DNA of 64,000 nt from VHCN01 sp964589935 (GTDB taxonomy: Bacteria; Verrucomicrobiota; Verrucomicrobiia; Limisphaerales; VHCN01). This document shows, piece after piece, positions 49,246 to 59,261 of the stretch (within the stretch, counting starts at the first letter, position 1; the number at the start of each line of letters is the position of its first letter). The DNA is taken from assembly GCA_964589935.1 (NCBI GenBank), contig CAZPVD010000014.1, forward strand, positions 29,283-93,282, read 5' to 3'. The translations under genes and the position numbers were made by a program. The notes below the pieces were generated by a model. The model had not been told where the DNA came from and ran no database searches. It saw only the letters and a program-made list of their open reading frames with translations.

Positions 49246-50772
49246 TTACCCCCACAACTGCCGGTCGAGCGAGCGATACTGGATGGCCTCGCTCACGTGC
49301 TCCGCGGCAATGCGCTCCACGGCGGCGAGGTCCGCGATGGTGCGCGCCACCTTCAGGATGCGGTCGTAGGCGCGCGCGCTCAGGTTCATGTCGCTCATCG
49401 CGAATTTGAGCATCTCGTTCGCCGCGTCGTCGAGCGCGCAGAACGCCTTCAACTCGCGCGGGCCCATGCGTGCGTTGCATGTGATGCGCGGACGGTCGGC
49501 GAAGCGCTGGTGTTGAATTTTCCGTGATGCGATGACGCGCTCGCGGATCGCCGATGAAGGCTCGCCCGGTTTCGCCGCCTGCATTTCACGGAACTTCACC
49601 GCCGGCACCTCGACATGCAAATCCACGCGATCCAGCAGCGGCCCGCTGATGCGTCCGAGATAATTTTGAATCTCGCGTGGTGAACTCTTCGACTCGCCGG
49701 GCATTTTCCCGTCGGGCGTCGGATTCATCGCGGCCACGAGCATGAACTGCGATGGAAAGGTCATCGTGCCTGCCGCGCGCGAGATGGTGACGCGGCCTTC
49801 CTCCAGCGGCTGGCGCATGGTTTCGAGTGCGCTGCGCTTGAACTCCGGCAATTCATCGAGAAATAAAACGCCGTGGTGCGCGAGCGAGATTTCGCCCGGC
49901 GTGGGGTTGATGTTTCCGCCGAGCAATCCTGCGTCGCTCGCGGTGTGGTGCGGTGCGCGAAACGGCCGGCGCGTGACGAGCGCCTGACCCGGCGCGAGCG
50001 CGCCGACGATGCTGTGAATCTTGGTCGTCTCCAGCGCCTCGGCGAGAGTGAGCGGCGGCAGGATCGTCGGCAGCCGCTTCGCGAGCATGGACTTGCCCGT
50101 GCCCGGCGGGCCGATGAGCAGCAGATTGTGCCCGCCGGCGGCGGCGACTTCGAGCGCGCGCTTCACGGATTCCTGGCCTTTCACCTCGGCGAAGTCCACG
50201 TCGTCCTCGCACGGCTGGTCGAACACTTTCGCCACATCCACGCGCGTCGGCGAAATGCGCACCTCGCCTTCGAGGAAGCCCGTGGCCTCGCGCAAATTCT
50301 CGACACCGATCACTTGCAGGCCGTCCACGACGGCGGCCTCCGCGGCGTTGTCCTTCGCGACGATGATGCCGGTCTTGCCGTCCTGCTTCGCACGCAACGC
50401 GATTGGCAGCACGCCCTTCACGCGACGCACCGCGCCGGTGAGCGCGAGTTCGCCAACCAGCGCGAAGTTTTCGAGCTGATCGGTTTCGATCTGCTCGCTG
50501 GCCGCGAGCATTCCAACGGCGATGGGCAGGTCGAAGCTCGGGCCTTCCTTCTTCACGTCGGCGGGCGCGAGGTTGATCGTCGTGCGGCCCATCGGGAACT
50601 TGAAGCCGGAGTTCGTGAGCGCTGTGCTCACGCGGTCGCGCGATTCCTTCACCGCGGTGTCCGGCAGGCCGACGATGACGACGATCGTGTCGCCCCAGCC
50701 GGCGTTGACTTCGACCTCGACCGGGAACGCCTCGATGCCTTGCACAGCGGCGGAACAAACCTTGGCGAGCAT
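49246..50772 (-). CDS. comM: YifB/ComM family AAA+ ATPase (Mg chelatase-like)
   Basis: A 508-residue protein. An N-terminal Lon-type S5-fold domain (EVEVNAGWGDTIVVIVGLPDTAVKESRDRV) is followed by the AAA core: Walker A LLIGPPGTGKSMLAKRLP (near 215-230), Walker B GVLFLDELPEF, and the C-terminal Mg-chelatase-type domain (LSARAYDRILKVARTIADL). ComM is a hexameric helicase that extends branch migration when foreign DNA is integrated during natural transformation. Its role outside Proteobacteria is inferred. Confidence 0.92.
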   Translation of the reverse strand: MLAKVCSAAVQGIEAFPVEVEVNAGWGDTIVVIVGLPDTAVKESRDRVSTALTNSGFKFPMGRTTINLAPADVKKEGPSFDLPIAVGMLAASEQIETDQLENFALVGELALTGAVRRVKGVLPIALRAKQDGKTGIIVAKDNAAEAAVVDGLQVIGVENLREATGFLEGEVRISPTRVDVAKVFDQPCEDDVDFAEVKGQESVKRALEVAAAGGHNLLLIGPPGTGKSMLAKRLPTILPPLTLAEALETTKIHSIVGALAPGQALVTRRPFRAPHHTASDAGLLGGNINPTPGEISLAHHGVLFLDELPEFKRSALETMRQPLEEGRVTISRAAGTMTFPSQFMLVAAMNPTPDGKMPGESKSSPREIQNYLGRISGPLLDRVDLHVEVPAVKFREMQAAKPGEPSSAIRERVIASRKIQHQRFADRPRITCNARMGPRELKAFCALDDAANEMLKFAMSDMNLSARAYDRILKVARTIADLAAVERIAAEHVSEAIQYRSLDRQLWG

Positions 50773-50933
50773 GGCGAAATTGTATGCCGCGACCCGCAGG
50801 CGACTGCAATCCGCTTTTTATTTCAGGGTCCGCATGAATTCCTTTCACGCGCCCTGATTCGCGCCGAAGCTTGCGCCGGGTGGGTTGCTGTCATTTACTT
50901 CGCGCCGGACGCAAATGCGTCCGTTGATTCAGC

Positions 50934-53900
50934 GTGAAGTCCAGCACCATTCCAGAACAAAACCAGGCGGTCACGGGCGCGGCCGATCCGTTGGCGGACC
51001 CGACGCTGCTCCAATACATCAATCTCCGCCTCGCGATGCTCGGGTTGCCGACCGCCGGCACGACCGGCGCGGGCGCGGTGGGCGAGATGTTGGAGGCGGT
51101 GTTTGCGCACTATCGCGAGACGGATCGGTTGCTGGCGAACTATCACTGTCCCGCCGACCAACGCATCGAAAATTTCCTGCATGATTACATCGAGGAAGCC
51201 GCCGCGGTGCCGCGCCTGCCGGCGAAGACGCTCGTGCTCGACCGGCCCGGCATGGCGCGCGCGCTGTCGCTGCCGCCGGGCAAGGACTCGTTCGTCTCGG
51301 ACATCGTCAGCTCGTATCGCGTCAAGCAGGGCGTGCTGCACAATCCTAAAAGCGACCGCCGCACCACGGCGGGAATTTTTCACGTTGCGGAAGGCGGGCT
51401 GCCAATCCCGGCGGACAAATCCGCGGTGCCGAAGGTGGTCTTCGCCAACATCCTCCGCGCCGCGCTGAATCCTCCGCACGAGCTGCTGCGGCTGCCGTTC
51501 ACCTCCGCGCAGCCGGAGCAGGCGGAGTGCTTCGTGTCGCTGCTGCTTCGGCCGATTGTGTGCCCCGATGTGCCGGGTTTCATCAGCGAGAAGACGATGG
51601 AGATTCGTTTTTTCGCGCCGGGCAACCTCGTCGGCAACCTCGATTTCGTCGAGAGCATCTTCGGCAACGCGGGCGACCCATTCCTGCCGGAGAACGACGC
51701 TGGCCTCGACGCGGAACACTGGACCGGCCACACCGGCTGCGTGATCCTCGCGCCGCATCTTTCGCAACTGACGAAGAGGGCCGCTGGCCTGCCGCACTTC
51801 GACAAGGCCACGCCGCGCCAGCGCCGCGACGGCATGTGCTGGAAGACCGAGGACGAACTCTACAACGGCGGCGGCGCGTTCAAGCTCACCGCGCGCGACG
51901 AGAGCGGCGTGATCGTCACGGTCATCGCGGACAATTACTTCGGCTATTGCAAGAAGGAGGTGAAGACGCAGATCAGCTTCGCCGCGAACCTCTACGGCCT
52001 GTGCGAGGAGGAGCACGCAGGCGGGGCGATTGCGTTTCCGACTTACGATCTGGGTGAGGAGTTTCTCGGCAATGTGCACGTGCGCCCGATGGATCACAGC
52101 TTCGGGGAAGTCGTTGCGCTTTACCGCGACGTGATGGAGCTGCGGCCCGAAGGCTACGCGGTGGACAAAAATTTCCGCGACATCCTTTATGTGCCGGAGG
52201 ACGCGCACTTCGACTTGCACGCGCAGTCGGTGACGTGGACGGCGCCCGACGGTGAACGGCGCATCAAATTGCTCGCGGACAAAACCTACGTGCGCCCGTC
52301 GGGCTACCGGCTGCGGACGTTCAAGCCGCCGCTGGGCCGCTCGTGGCGGTTCGTCGGCGTGCGGCCGGAGGGCACGCTCTGCCACAAACCCTGCACGGTT
52401 TCCGGCGGCGGCAAGTCGGAGATTTCCAAGCCCATCACGGACGCGTTCGTCTTCGCGCCGGTGTATGTGGCGGACTTCGACAAGGATTTCGACTTCGTTG
52501 CCGAGCTGATCCGTCGCGATTACAGCAGTCGCTTCAAACCCGGCACACGCGCAGATCACGACACGCGCGCGGTGCTCAGTTCCGAACGCTCGCTCGGCTC
52601 CGTCATCAAGATGATGATTCCGAGCCATGAGGATTTCACCGACGAATACAACGCGTGGCTGCGCACCGTGCCGCAATACATCAAGGAGTTGATCTTCACG
52701 GTGAAGCGCTTCTACAAGCCCGAATGGGGCGACCGTTGGCGCGAGCACTTCAGCGTGGACATCGTGGACGGCAAGCCGGGCAACGAACTCAAGCTCGACA
52801 ACCGCAAGCTCGTCGCCAGCTACCTGCGCGTCGGCTACGACGAGGATGGAGCATGGCGCACGTTCGGCGTGCGCAAGGACTTCATGCCCGCGACGAAAAT
52901 CCAGGTCGAGGATGACATCACCGCGTCGGTCGTCGTGCCTGCGCGCGCGCTGTCGGGGCTGAACCCGGATTACAAACAGGAGTCGGTGAAGTTCGTGTTT
53001 AACTGCGAGGCGCGCCTGTTTCAGCGGCCCGATGACGCGATCCACCGCGGCTACGACAAGCAGACGGAGAGCGACTTCGCGCGCGGCGGGAATTTCTTTT
53101 CGAACTACGAGCCGCTCGCGCCCGCGCAGGCCGTCGAAATGGTCGAGGATGCCGTGGGCTTCGCGAAGTTCACCGAGCCGATGCAGGCGCTCGTCCGCGA
53201 TGTCGCTGAAAACGGCACCGCGGGATACTTCGTCTCGTCCGCGAACCCGCGTCTCGTGAACGGCAAGCCGAGCAAAAATCCGCGCTACCTCCAGTTGCGT
53301 CCCGACCTGCTCGCGCCGCGCGAAAAGTATCTCGCCGAGATGGCCGTGCGCCTGCACCGGCGCATCCCGCTGGGCCAGCCCGTGCCGATGCCGGTGAACG
53401 CAATTTTGCCGGGCCGCCGCAACAACCCGCCCGACCGCGAGGCGAACGTTCCCGCGCTTGCTGTTTTCAACCCAATCCACTACCTCGAACTGCCCGAGCT
53501 GTTCCTCGAATTTATTTGCAGCATGACGGGCAAATCACCGTCCACGACTGGCGCGGGCAGCGAGGGCGCGCTGACGAAGGGGCCGTTCAACGCGCTGCCG
53601 CCGATCATTGATCTCAACAACGCGCTCGTCGCGCACCTGCTCACCGGCCACGGCGTGTTCGTCACCGCGGCGGGCTATGTCGGGCCGCGCTTCCGCGTGG
53701 ACCACGACATCAGCCTGCTCGTGCCGGAGATTTGGTGCCGCATGCAGGTGAGCGAGCGCGACCCGGCGTTCCTGATCGCGAACGGATTCTTAGAAAAGTG
53801 CGACGACTTTACGCATGAAGGGCGGAAAATTCCCGTGAGCCAGCTTGGCTACCGCATCACGCGGCGTTTCGTGAACGCGTTCTTCGGCCGCATCTTCAAC

Positions 53901-54389
53901 CATCCCGACGCCGTGTTCACCGAGGCGATGCTCCGGCCCGAAAAGCAGGACCTCGCCGTCTTCGTCGAGGGCATGGACACCATCCTCGCCACGCAAAAGC
54001 GCGTCGCGGAGATGTATTTCGAGGACGGCAGCATCGCGCTTGCGTGCCCGCCGTTGCGCGCGCTGCTGCACATCATGCGCGACGGCCAATACGAGGGCCG
54101 CGGCCTCGGTCACTACGAAATCCGCGGCATGTTCACGCGCGAATCGCTGCTCGCGAGCAGTTGGTATGCGCACCGGCTCGCCGCGAAGCAGAGCGCAGAC
54201 GTGTCGCTCTGGCGGCGTCGCATCGCCGCGCTGGATAAATTCCTCGGCAAGTCAAACTACGCGGAGGAATCGAAGCGGCTCGGCCTCGATGCCCGGCTTG
54301 TTCATGCGAGGAAAATGCTCGAACAGGTGAAATCCTCGGAATACCTCGTCAGCCTGAAAGGCACGCTGGGGTTGAATCCGCCGAAGTAA
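50934..54389 (+). CDS. Very large (1151-aa) protein, candidate PPi-type phosphoenolpyruvate carboxykinase
   Basis: A single 1151-residue frame starting with GTG 50934. There is no signal peptide, membrane helix or Walker A, so it is a cytoplasmic enzyme-like protein. Conserved-looking stretches are GGGAFKLTARDESGVIVTVIAD (about 315-335), YFGYCKKEVKTQIS and TTGAGSEGALTKGPFNALPPI (about 868-890). Length and such Gly-rich stretches recall the pyrophosphate-dependent PEPCKs of Entamoeba and Propionibacterium (about 1150 residues), which make PEP and pyrophosphate reversibly and are unlike GTP PEPCK. I recall the family from memory and could not align it, so treat it as a hypothesis. Confidence 0.5.
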   Translation: MKSSTIPEQNQAVTGAADPLADPTLLQYINLRLAMLGLPTAGTTGAGAVGEMLEAVFAHYRETDRLLANYHCPADQRIENFLHDYIEEAAAVPRLPAKTLVLDRPGMARALSLPPGKDSFVSDIVSSYRVKQGVLHNPKSDRRTTAGIFHVAEGGLPIPADKSAVPKVVFANILRAALNPPHELLRLPFTSAQPEQAECFVSLLLRPIVCPDVPGFISEKTMEIRFFAPGNLVGNLDFVESIFGNAGDPFLPENDAGLDAEHWTGHTGCVILAPHLSQLTKRAAGLPHFDKATPRQRRDGMCWKTEDELYNGGGAFKLTARDESGVIVTVIADNYFGYCKKEVKTQISFAANLYGLCEEEHAGGAIAFPTYDLGEEFLGNVHVRPMDHSFGEVVALYRDVMELRPEGYAVDKNFRDILYVPEDAHFDLHAQSVTWTAPDGERRIKLLADKTYVRPSGYRLRTFKPPLGRSWRFVGVRPEGTLCHKPCTVSGGGKSEISKPITDAFVFAPVYVADFDKDFDFVAELIRRDYSSRFKPGTRADHDTRAVLSSERSLGSVIKMMIPSHEDFTDEYNAWLRTVPQYIKELIFTVKRFYKPEWGDRWREHFSVDIVDGKPGNELKLDNRKLVASYLRVGYDEDGAWRTFGVRKDFMPATKIQVEDDITASVVVPARALSGLNPDYKQESVKFVFNCEARLFQRPDDAIHRGYDKQTESDFARGGNFFSNYEPLAPAQAVEMVEDAVGFAKFTEPMQALVRDVAENGTAGYFVSSANPRLVNGKPSKNPRYLQLRPDLLAPREKYLAEMAVRLHRRIPLGQPVPMPVNAILPGRRNNPPDREANVPALAVFNPIHYLELPELFLEFICSMTGKSPSTTGAGSEGALTKGPFNALPPIIDLNNALVAHLLTGHGVFVTAAGYVGPRFRVDHDISLLVPEIWCRMQVSERDPAFLIANGFLEKCDDFTHEGRKIPVSQLGYRITRRFVNAFFGRIFNHPDAVFTEAMLRPEKQDLAVFVEGMDTILATQKRVAEMYFEDGSIALACPPLRALLHIMRDGQYEGRGLGHYEIRGMFTRESLLASSWYAHRLAAKQSADVSLWRRRIAALDKFLGKSNYAEESKRLGLDARLVHARKMLEQVKSSEYLVSLKGTLGLNPPK

Positions 54390-54392
54390 CGC

Positions 54393-55124
54393 CTACTTAT
54401 TGCCCCGCGGCGGCAGCTCGGTGAACGTTGACGGCTTCAGGCGCCGCCGTTGAAACCACGCGATGGCGAACAAGTCCACCAATCCGCGCCATGCGCGGTT
54501 CCACACGCCATACTTGCTCACACCTGCGATGCGCGGACGGTGATTCACCGGCACTTCCTTGCAGCGTGCGCCGTCGCCTTGGACGAGCATCGGCAGGAAA
54601 CGGTGCAGCCCGTTGAAGGCAAACAGGCCGCTCAGAACTTCACGCCGGAACACGCGAAGGGAGCAGCCTGTGTCACGCAAATTCACCGCGAGCACGCCGC
54701 GCCGCGCCAGGCGCGCGACACTGGACGATGCCCGTCGCACGAATGAGTCGCGACGGTTCACCCGCACGCCAATGACGAAGTCGGCAGTGTCGAGTTCCGC
54801 GAGCAGGCGCGGCAGGTCGGCCGGGTCGTTCTGCAAATCACCGTCCAGCGTGGCGATCACGGGGCTGGACGTGGTTTGAAGGCCGGTCCACAGCGCGGCG
54901 CTCTGGCCAGAGTTGCGTTCGAGGCGCAGGCCGCGCACGTGCGGGTCGGCGCGATGCGCTTCCTCGATGCGCTGCCACGTCGCGTCCGCGCTGCCGTCAT
55001 CCACGAGCACGAGTTCCCAGTCGCGCGGGATTTTCACCATCGCGGCGGCGACTTCGCGCGCGAGCGGCAGGACATTGTCGGCCTCGTTGAACACGGGCAC
55101 GACGATGGAAATTTCACACGCCAC
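54393..55124 (-). CDS. Family 2 glycosyltransferase (DPM1/undecaprenyl-sugar type)
   Basis: About 243 residues from GTG 55124; an ATG at 55199 would add a non-conserved leader. The GT-A fold starts with EISIVVPVFNEADNVLPL. Motifs are ELVLVDDGSADATWQRI, RLERNSGQSAALWTGL, and the DXD-like ATLDGDLQNDPADLPRLL. The C-terminal part has FLPMLVQGDGARCKEVPVNHRPRIAGVSKYG. It resembles dolichol-phosphate mannosyltransferases and GtrB/ArnC-type enzymes that charge undecaprenyl phosphate, but without the two C-terminal membrane helices of ArnC. Acceptor unknown. Confidence 0.85.
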   Translation of the reverse strand: MACEISIVVPVFNEADNVLPLAREVAAAMVKIPRDWELVLVDDGSADATWQRIEEAHRADPHVRGLRLERNSGQSAALWTGLQTTSSPVIATLDGDLQNDPADLPRLLAELDTADFVIGVRVNRRDSFVRRASSSVARLARRGVLAVNLRDTGCSLRVFRREVLSGLFAFNGLHRFLPMLVQGDGARCKEVPVNHRPRIAGVSKYGVWNRAWRGLVDLFAIAWFQRRRLKPSTFTELPPRGNK

Positions 55125-55248
55125 GCGCAAAGCGTAAACGGCGGCGCGCGGAGCGGAAACAGAATTCTGGTTGCGAAACAATTTCCGGGGAGGCTCCATG
55201 CCGGTGAAACCTTGTCGTTCCCGAAGGCGTCTGGCCCTTCACGTTGCC

Positions 55249-57774
55249 ATGCATATCAGCAAGCTGACCTCTACCAAACTTTTCCCAGCCGCCTTTGTTT
55301 CCTCGGTCACGCTGGCGCTGCTTGCCGTCGCCGCGGACAGGCCGGTCGCGGAGGAAAAGATTTCCCCGGAACAGCTCGCTTTCTTCGAGAAGAAGATTCG
55401 CCCCGTTCTCGCCGCGAAGTGTTACAAGTGCCATTCCGCCGAGTCGGAAAAAGTCAAAGGCGGCCTGTTGCTCGACACGCGCGACGGCATCCGCGCCGGC
55501 GGCGCGACCGGCCACGCCGTGGTGCCCGGCAGCCTCAAGGACAGCCTCCTCATCACAGCCATCCGCGGCGAGAAAAAGGACATGGAGATGCCGCCGAAGG
55601 AAAAACTTTCCCCTGAAGTCATCGCTGACTTTGAGAAGTGGGTGCTCATGGGCGCGCCCGACCCGCGCGACGGCAAGCTGAAGGTCGCGGCGAAGAAGCC
55701 CGATTCCGCCGCGGCGCGGTCGTTCTGGTCCTTCCAGCCCGTGAAGAAAGTTCAGCCGCCGAAGGTGAAGGACGCCAGGTGGCCTGCGACGGACATTGAC
55801 CGCTTCGTCCTCGCCGCGCTCGAAGCGAAGAGCCTCAAGCCCGTTGCTGACGCGGACCGGCTCACGTTGCTTCGCCGCGTTTGTTTCGACCTCGTCGGAC
55901 TGCCGCCGACGCCGGCGCAGGTGAGTGCTTTTCTCGCCGACAAATCGCCGAAGGCCTTCGAGAAGATCGTGGATGACCTGCTCGCGTCGCCGCAGTTCGG
56001 CGAGCGCTGGGGCCGACACTGGCTCGACGTGGCGCGCTACGCCGAGTCCAGCGGCAAGGAACGCAACTACGGCTACCCGGAGGCATGGCGCTATCGCGAT
56101 TATGTGATCGCCAGCTTCAACGCGGACAAACCCTACGACCGCTTCATCCGCGAGCAGGTCGCGGGTGATTTGCTGCCCGCGAAGAACGGCGCGGAGCGCA
56201 ATGAACTCATCGTTGCCAGCGGCTTCCTCGCCATCGGACCGAAGGGCCTCAACGAGCGCAACCGCGAGGCGTTCATCATGGAGCAGGTGGACGAGCAGAT
56301 TGACGTCACCACGCGCGCTGTGCTTGGCCTGACGGTCAGTTGCGCCCGCTGCCACGACCATAAATTCGATCCGATCCCGACGAAGGATTACTACGCCGTC
56401 GCCGGCATTTTCAAGAGCACGGCGACCTTCTACGGCACCGACGACCGCGGCGGAAAAAACCGGCAGGCGTCCACGCTCATCCCGCTCTCGAAGCCGGACG
56501 CGCCTGTCGCCGCGCCGAAAACGGCGGAGCCATCCGCGGATGCTTCCGCCAGCGCGAAGCCCGCGCCGGAGCAGGCGGGGGCGAAGCTCAAACAACTCGC
56601 CGAGCGCAATCCGAAACTTGCGGCGCGCCTGAAGAACATGACGCCTGAACAGAAGGCTGCACTCGTTGAACGCCTTGATGCAAAGCAGGGCACACCCAAG
56701 TCCGGCAAGGCCGCGAAAAACGAGAAGCCCGCAGACGTGAAGCCCGCGCCCGTCGTCGAGCCGAGCGGTGAAAAGGCGATGGGCGTTCTCGATGGCAAGC
56801 CCGCCGACTGCCCGATCTACGTGCGCGGCGAGCTTGAAGAAAAAGGTCCGGTGATTCCGCGCGGCTTCGTCACTGTGCTCGGCTCCGTTTCGCCGAAGAT
56901 CAATCCATCGCAGAGCGGCCGCCTCGAACTCGCGCAGTGGCTCACCGCCGCGGACAATCCGCTCACCGCGCGCGTCATGGCCAACCGCGTCTGGCTGCAC
57001 CTTTTTGGCAAGGGCCTCGTCACCACGGCGGATAACTTTGGCGCGACGGGCGAGCGGCCGAGCCATCCCGAACTGCTCGATTACCTTGCGCAGAAGTTCA
57101 TGGCCGAGCAGTGGTCGGTGAAGAAATTGATCCGCTCGGTTGTGTTGAGCCGCACCTATCAACTCAGCAGCGCGAACGACGCGAAGGCTTTCGCCGCGGA
57201 CCCGGATAACACATTGCTCTGGCGCGCGAACCAGCGCCGGCTCGACGCCGAGGCCATCCGCGACGCCGCCCTCGCCGCGAGCGGACAGCTCGACCTCGCC
57301 CCGGCGCGCGGCTCAGTGCTTATCGAGATTGGCGACGGCCAGATCGGAGGCAAGGGCGGCAAAACCGGCGCGCTTCGCGCCGAGTCGCGCAAGCGCAGCG
57401 TCTATCTGCCCATCGTGCGCGACATGGTGCCGGACGTGCTTGAACTCTTCGACTTCGCCGAGCCGAGCTTGGTGATTGCAAACCGCGACGTGACGAACGT
57501 GCCGTCGCAGGCGCTCTTCATGTTGAACAGCTCGTTCATCTACGACCAGTCCGCCGCGCTCGCGAGGCGGGTGACAAAGGAGGGCGATGTTGCGAACCGC
57601 ATCACCGCCGCCTACGTCCGCGCGCTGTCGCGCACGCCGACGACGGACGAGCGGGCGCGCGCCGAACAGTTCCTCGCGAAGCTCAGTTCCGAGCCGGGCT
57701 GCTCGCCGGACAGCGCGTGGACGACTTTCTGCCAGGCGCTGCTCGCCAGCGCTGAATTCCGTTACATCAAATAG
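55249..57774 (+). CDS. PSD1-type protein: planctomycete cytochrome C, DUF1549 and DUF1553 domains
   Basis: About 841 residues; ATG 55249 gives a signal-like N-terminus (LFPAAFVSSVTLALLAVAA). A haem-binding CxxCH lies at 58-62 (AAKCYKCHSAES) in the planctomycete cytochrome C domain. DUF1549 follows (DVARYAESSGKERNYGYPEAWRYRDYVI), then a Lys/Ala/Pro-rich linker, then DUF1553 (LAQWLTAADNPLTARVMANRVWLHLFGKGLVTT...FMLNSSFIY). These proteins are thought to act in sulfatase-linked polysaccharide breakdown or electron transfer. The next gene, DUF1501, is its usual partner. Confidence 0.92.
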   Translation: MHISKLTSTKLFPAAFVSSVTLALLAVAADRPVAEEKISPEQLAFFEKKIRPVLAAKCYKCHSAESEKVKGGLLLDTRDGIRAGGATGHAVVPGSLKDSLLITAIRGEKKDMEMPPKEKLSPEVIADFEKWVLMGAPDPRDGKLKVAAKKPDSAAARSFWSFQPVKKVQPPKVKDARWPATDIDRFVLAALEAKSLKPVADADRLTLLRRVCFDLVGLPPTPAQVSAFLADKSPKAFEKIVDDLLASPQFGERWGRHWLDVARYAESSGKERNYGYPEAWRYRDYVIASFNADKPYDRFIREQVAGDLLPAKNGAERNELIVASGFLAIGPKGLNERNREAFIMEQVDEQIDVTTRAVLGLTVSCARCHDHKFDPIPTKDYYAVAGIFKSTATFYGTDDRGGKNRQASTLIPLSKPDAPVAAPKTAEPSADASASAKPAPEQAGAKLKQLAERNPKLAARLKNMTPEQKAALVERLDAKQGTPKSGKAAKNEKPADVKPAPVVEPSGEKAMGVLDGKPADCPIYVRGELEEKGPVIPRGFVTVLGSVSPKINPSQSGRLELAQWLTAADNPLTARVMANRVWLHLFGKGLVTTADNFGATGERPSHPELLDYLAQKFMAEQWSVKKLIRSVVLSRTYQLSSANDAKAFAADPDNTLLWRANQRRLDAEAIRDAALAASGQLDLAPARGSVLIEIGDGQIGGKGGKTGALRAESRKRSVYLPIVRDMVPDVLELFDFAEPSLVIANRDVTNVPSQALFMLNSSFIYDQSAALARRVTKEGDVANRITAAYVRALSRTPTTDERARAEQFLAKLSSEPGCSPDSAWTTFCQALLASAEFRYIK

Positions 57775-57779
57775 AAACC

Positions 57780-59207
57780 ATGAACACCAACCGCCCCTAC
57801 GATTGCTCCCAAGTCCAGCCGCTGGTGCTGACGCGCCGCGACATGCTCAAGAGCGTGAGCGCCGGCTTTGGCTATCTTGCCTTTGCCGGACTCGCTGCCG
57901 AGGCCGCCGCGCCGTATCAAAGCCCGCTGCTGCCGAAGGCGCCGCACTTCACGCCGAAGGCCAAGCGCGTCATCTTCCTCGCGATGCAAGGCGGGCCGTC
58001 GCACCTTGATACGTTTGACTACAAGCCTGCGCTCATCGCCGACGCCGGCAAGCCGGGCGAGAAGGGCAAGCTCGTCGCGCCGGTCGCGCCCTTCAAGCAG
58101 CGCGGCCAGAGCGGGCTATGGATTTCCGACGCCTTCCCACAGGTCGCCGGGCACGCGGACGAGTTGTGCCTGCTGCGCGGCATGACGACGGACATTCCAA
58201 ACCACCCGCAGGCGTTCGTGCAGATGCACACGGGCAGCGCGCGCTTCGTGCGGCCCTCGATGGGCGCGTGGACGCTCTACGGCCTCGGCACCGAGAACCA
58301 AAATTTGCCCGGCTACATCACCATTGCCGCGCCGGTCGCGCTCGGCGGCGCGCAAAATTACGGCAGCGCGTTTCTGCCCGCGTCGTATCAGGGCACGCGA
58401 CTTGATGCGCCGGCGAACATCAGCCCGATCACGAAGAAGAACAAGGGCGCCGACGGCATGAGCGAGGGCATCGGCAACATTCGCAACACGCACCTTTCCG
58501 AGAAGGCGCAGCGCGAGCAGCTCGACCTCGTGCAGTCCATGAACCGCGAGTTGCTCGCCAACAGCGGCGGCAATCCCGAGGTCGAGGGTGTCATCCAGTC
58601 GTATGAACTCGCGTTCCGCATGCAAACGGAGATTCCCAAGGTGATGGACATGAGCAGGGAATCCGCCGCAACGCTCGCGATGTATGGCATCGGCCAGGGC
58701 GCGACGGACAATTTCGGCAAGCAGTGCCTCATGGCGCGGCGCTTCGCCGAAGCAGGTGTGCGCTTCATCGAGGTTTGCCATCAGGGCTGGGATCATCACA
58801 ACGGTTTGAAGAACCGTCTCATTGCGAGCTGCGCGGGCGTGGACCAACCCATCGCGGGACTGCTCACGGACTTGAAGGAGCGCGGTCTGCTCAAGGACAC
58901 GTTGGTGATTTGGGGCGGCGAGTTCGGGCGCACGCCGGGCAACGGCAGCGCCGACGGCCGCGGCCACAACGCCAAGGGCTACACGATGTGGCTCGCCGGC
59001 GGCGGCGTGAAGCCGGGCTTCAGTTTTGGCGCGACGGACGATCACGGCGGCGTGGCGGTCGAGAACAAGACGCACGTTCACGACCTGCACGCGACGCTCC
59101 TGCACATCCTCGGCCTCGACCACGAGAAGCTCACCTACAAGTATGCCGGCCGCGATTTCCGCCTCACGGATGTCCATGGGCATGTAGCGAAGGAAGTCAT
59201 CGCATAG
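57780..59207 (+). CDS. DUF1501 family Tat-exported protein
   Basis: A 475-residue protein with a twin-arginine signal (LTRRDMLKSVSAGFGYLAFAGLAAEA). Diagnostic sequence includes RVIFLAMQGGPSHLDTFDYKP, WISDAFPQVAGHADELCLLRGMTTDIPNHP and WGGEFGRTPGNGSADGRGHNAKGYTMWLAGGGVKPG. The fold is alkaline-phosphatase/sulfatase-like with candidate metal residues (Asp, His in HLDTFD and RGHN). It starts 5 bp after the PSD1-type gene. The pair recurs across Planctomycetota and Verrucomicrobiota and probably acts on polymers in the periplasm; the reaction is not established. Confidence 0.93.
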   Translation: MNTNRPYDCSQVQPLVLTRRDMLKSVSAGFGYLAFAGLAAEAAAPYQSPLLPKAPHFTPKAKRVIFLAMQGGPSHLDTFDYKPALIADAGKPGEKGKLVAPVAPFKQRGQSGLWISDAFPQVAGHADELCLLRGMTTDIPNHPQAFVQMHTGSARFVRPSMGAWTLYGLGTENQNLPGYITIAAPVALGGAQNYGSAFLPASYQGTRLDAPANISPITKKNKGADGMSEGIGNIRNTHLSEKAQREQLDLVQSMNRELLANSGGNPEVEGVIQSYELAFRMQTEIPKVMDMSRESAATLAMYGIGQGATDNFGKQCLMARRFAEAGVRFIEVCHQGWDHHNGLKNRLIASCAGVDQPIAGLLTDLKERGLLKDTLVIWGGEFGRTPGNGSADGRGHNAKGYTMWLAGGGVKPGFSFGATDDHGGVAVENKTHVHDLHATLLHILGLDHEKLTYKYAGRDFRLTDVHGHVAKEVIA

Positions 59208-59240
59208 ACAGCCAACCGAGCTTGGACTCAGTTTCAAAAA

Positions 59241-59261
59241 GCCGCGCCTGATCAGCGCGGC
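59241..59261 (-). terminator. Possible terminator overlapping the stop codon of the PHP-esterase gene
   Basis: GCCGCGC (59241-59247) and GCGCGGC (59255-59261) form a 7-bp stem. On the minus strand it is followed by TTTTTGAAAC. The gene's stop codon (59252-59254) lies in the loop, and the convergent DUF1501 gene ends 34 bp away. Confidence 0.5.

Noticed and set aside
50895..53480. 861-residue minus-strand ORF
   Set aside because: Antisense shadow of the 1151-residue gene; no motif, and Arg/His/Val-rich composition typical of shadows.
55114..57162. 682-residue minus-strand ORF
   Set aside because: Shadow of the PSD1-type gene; no domain sequence.
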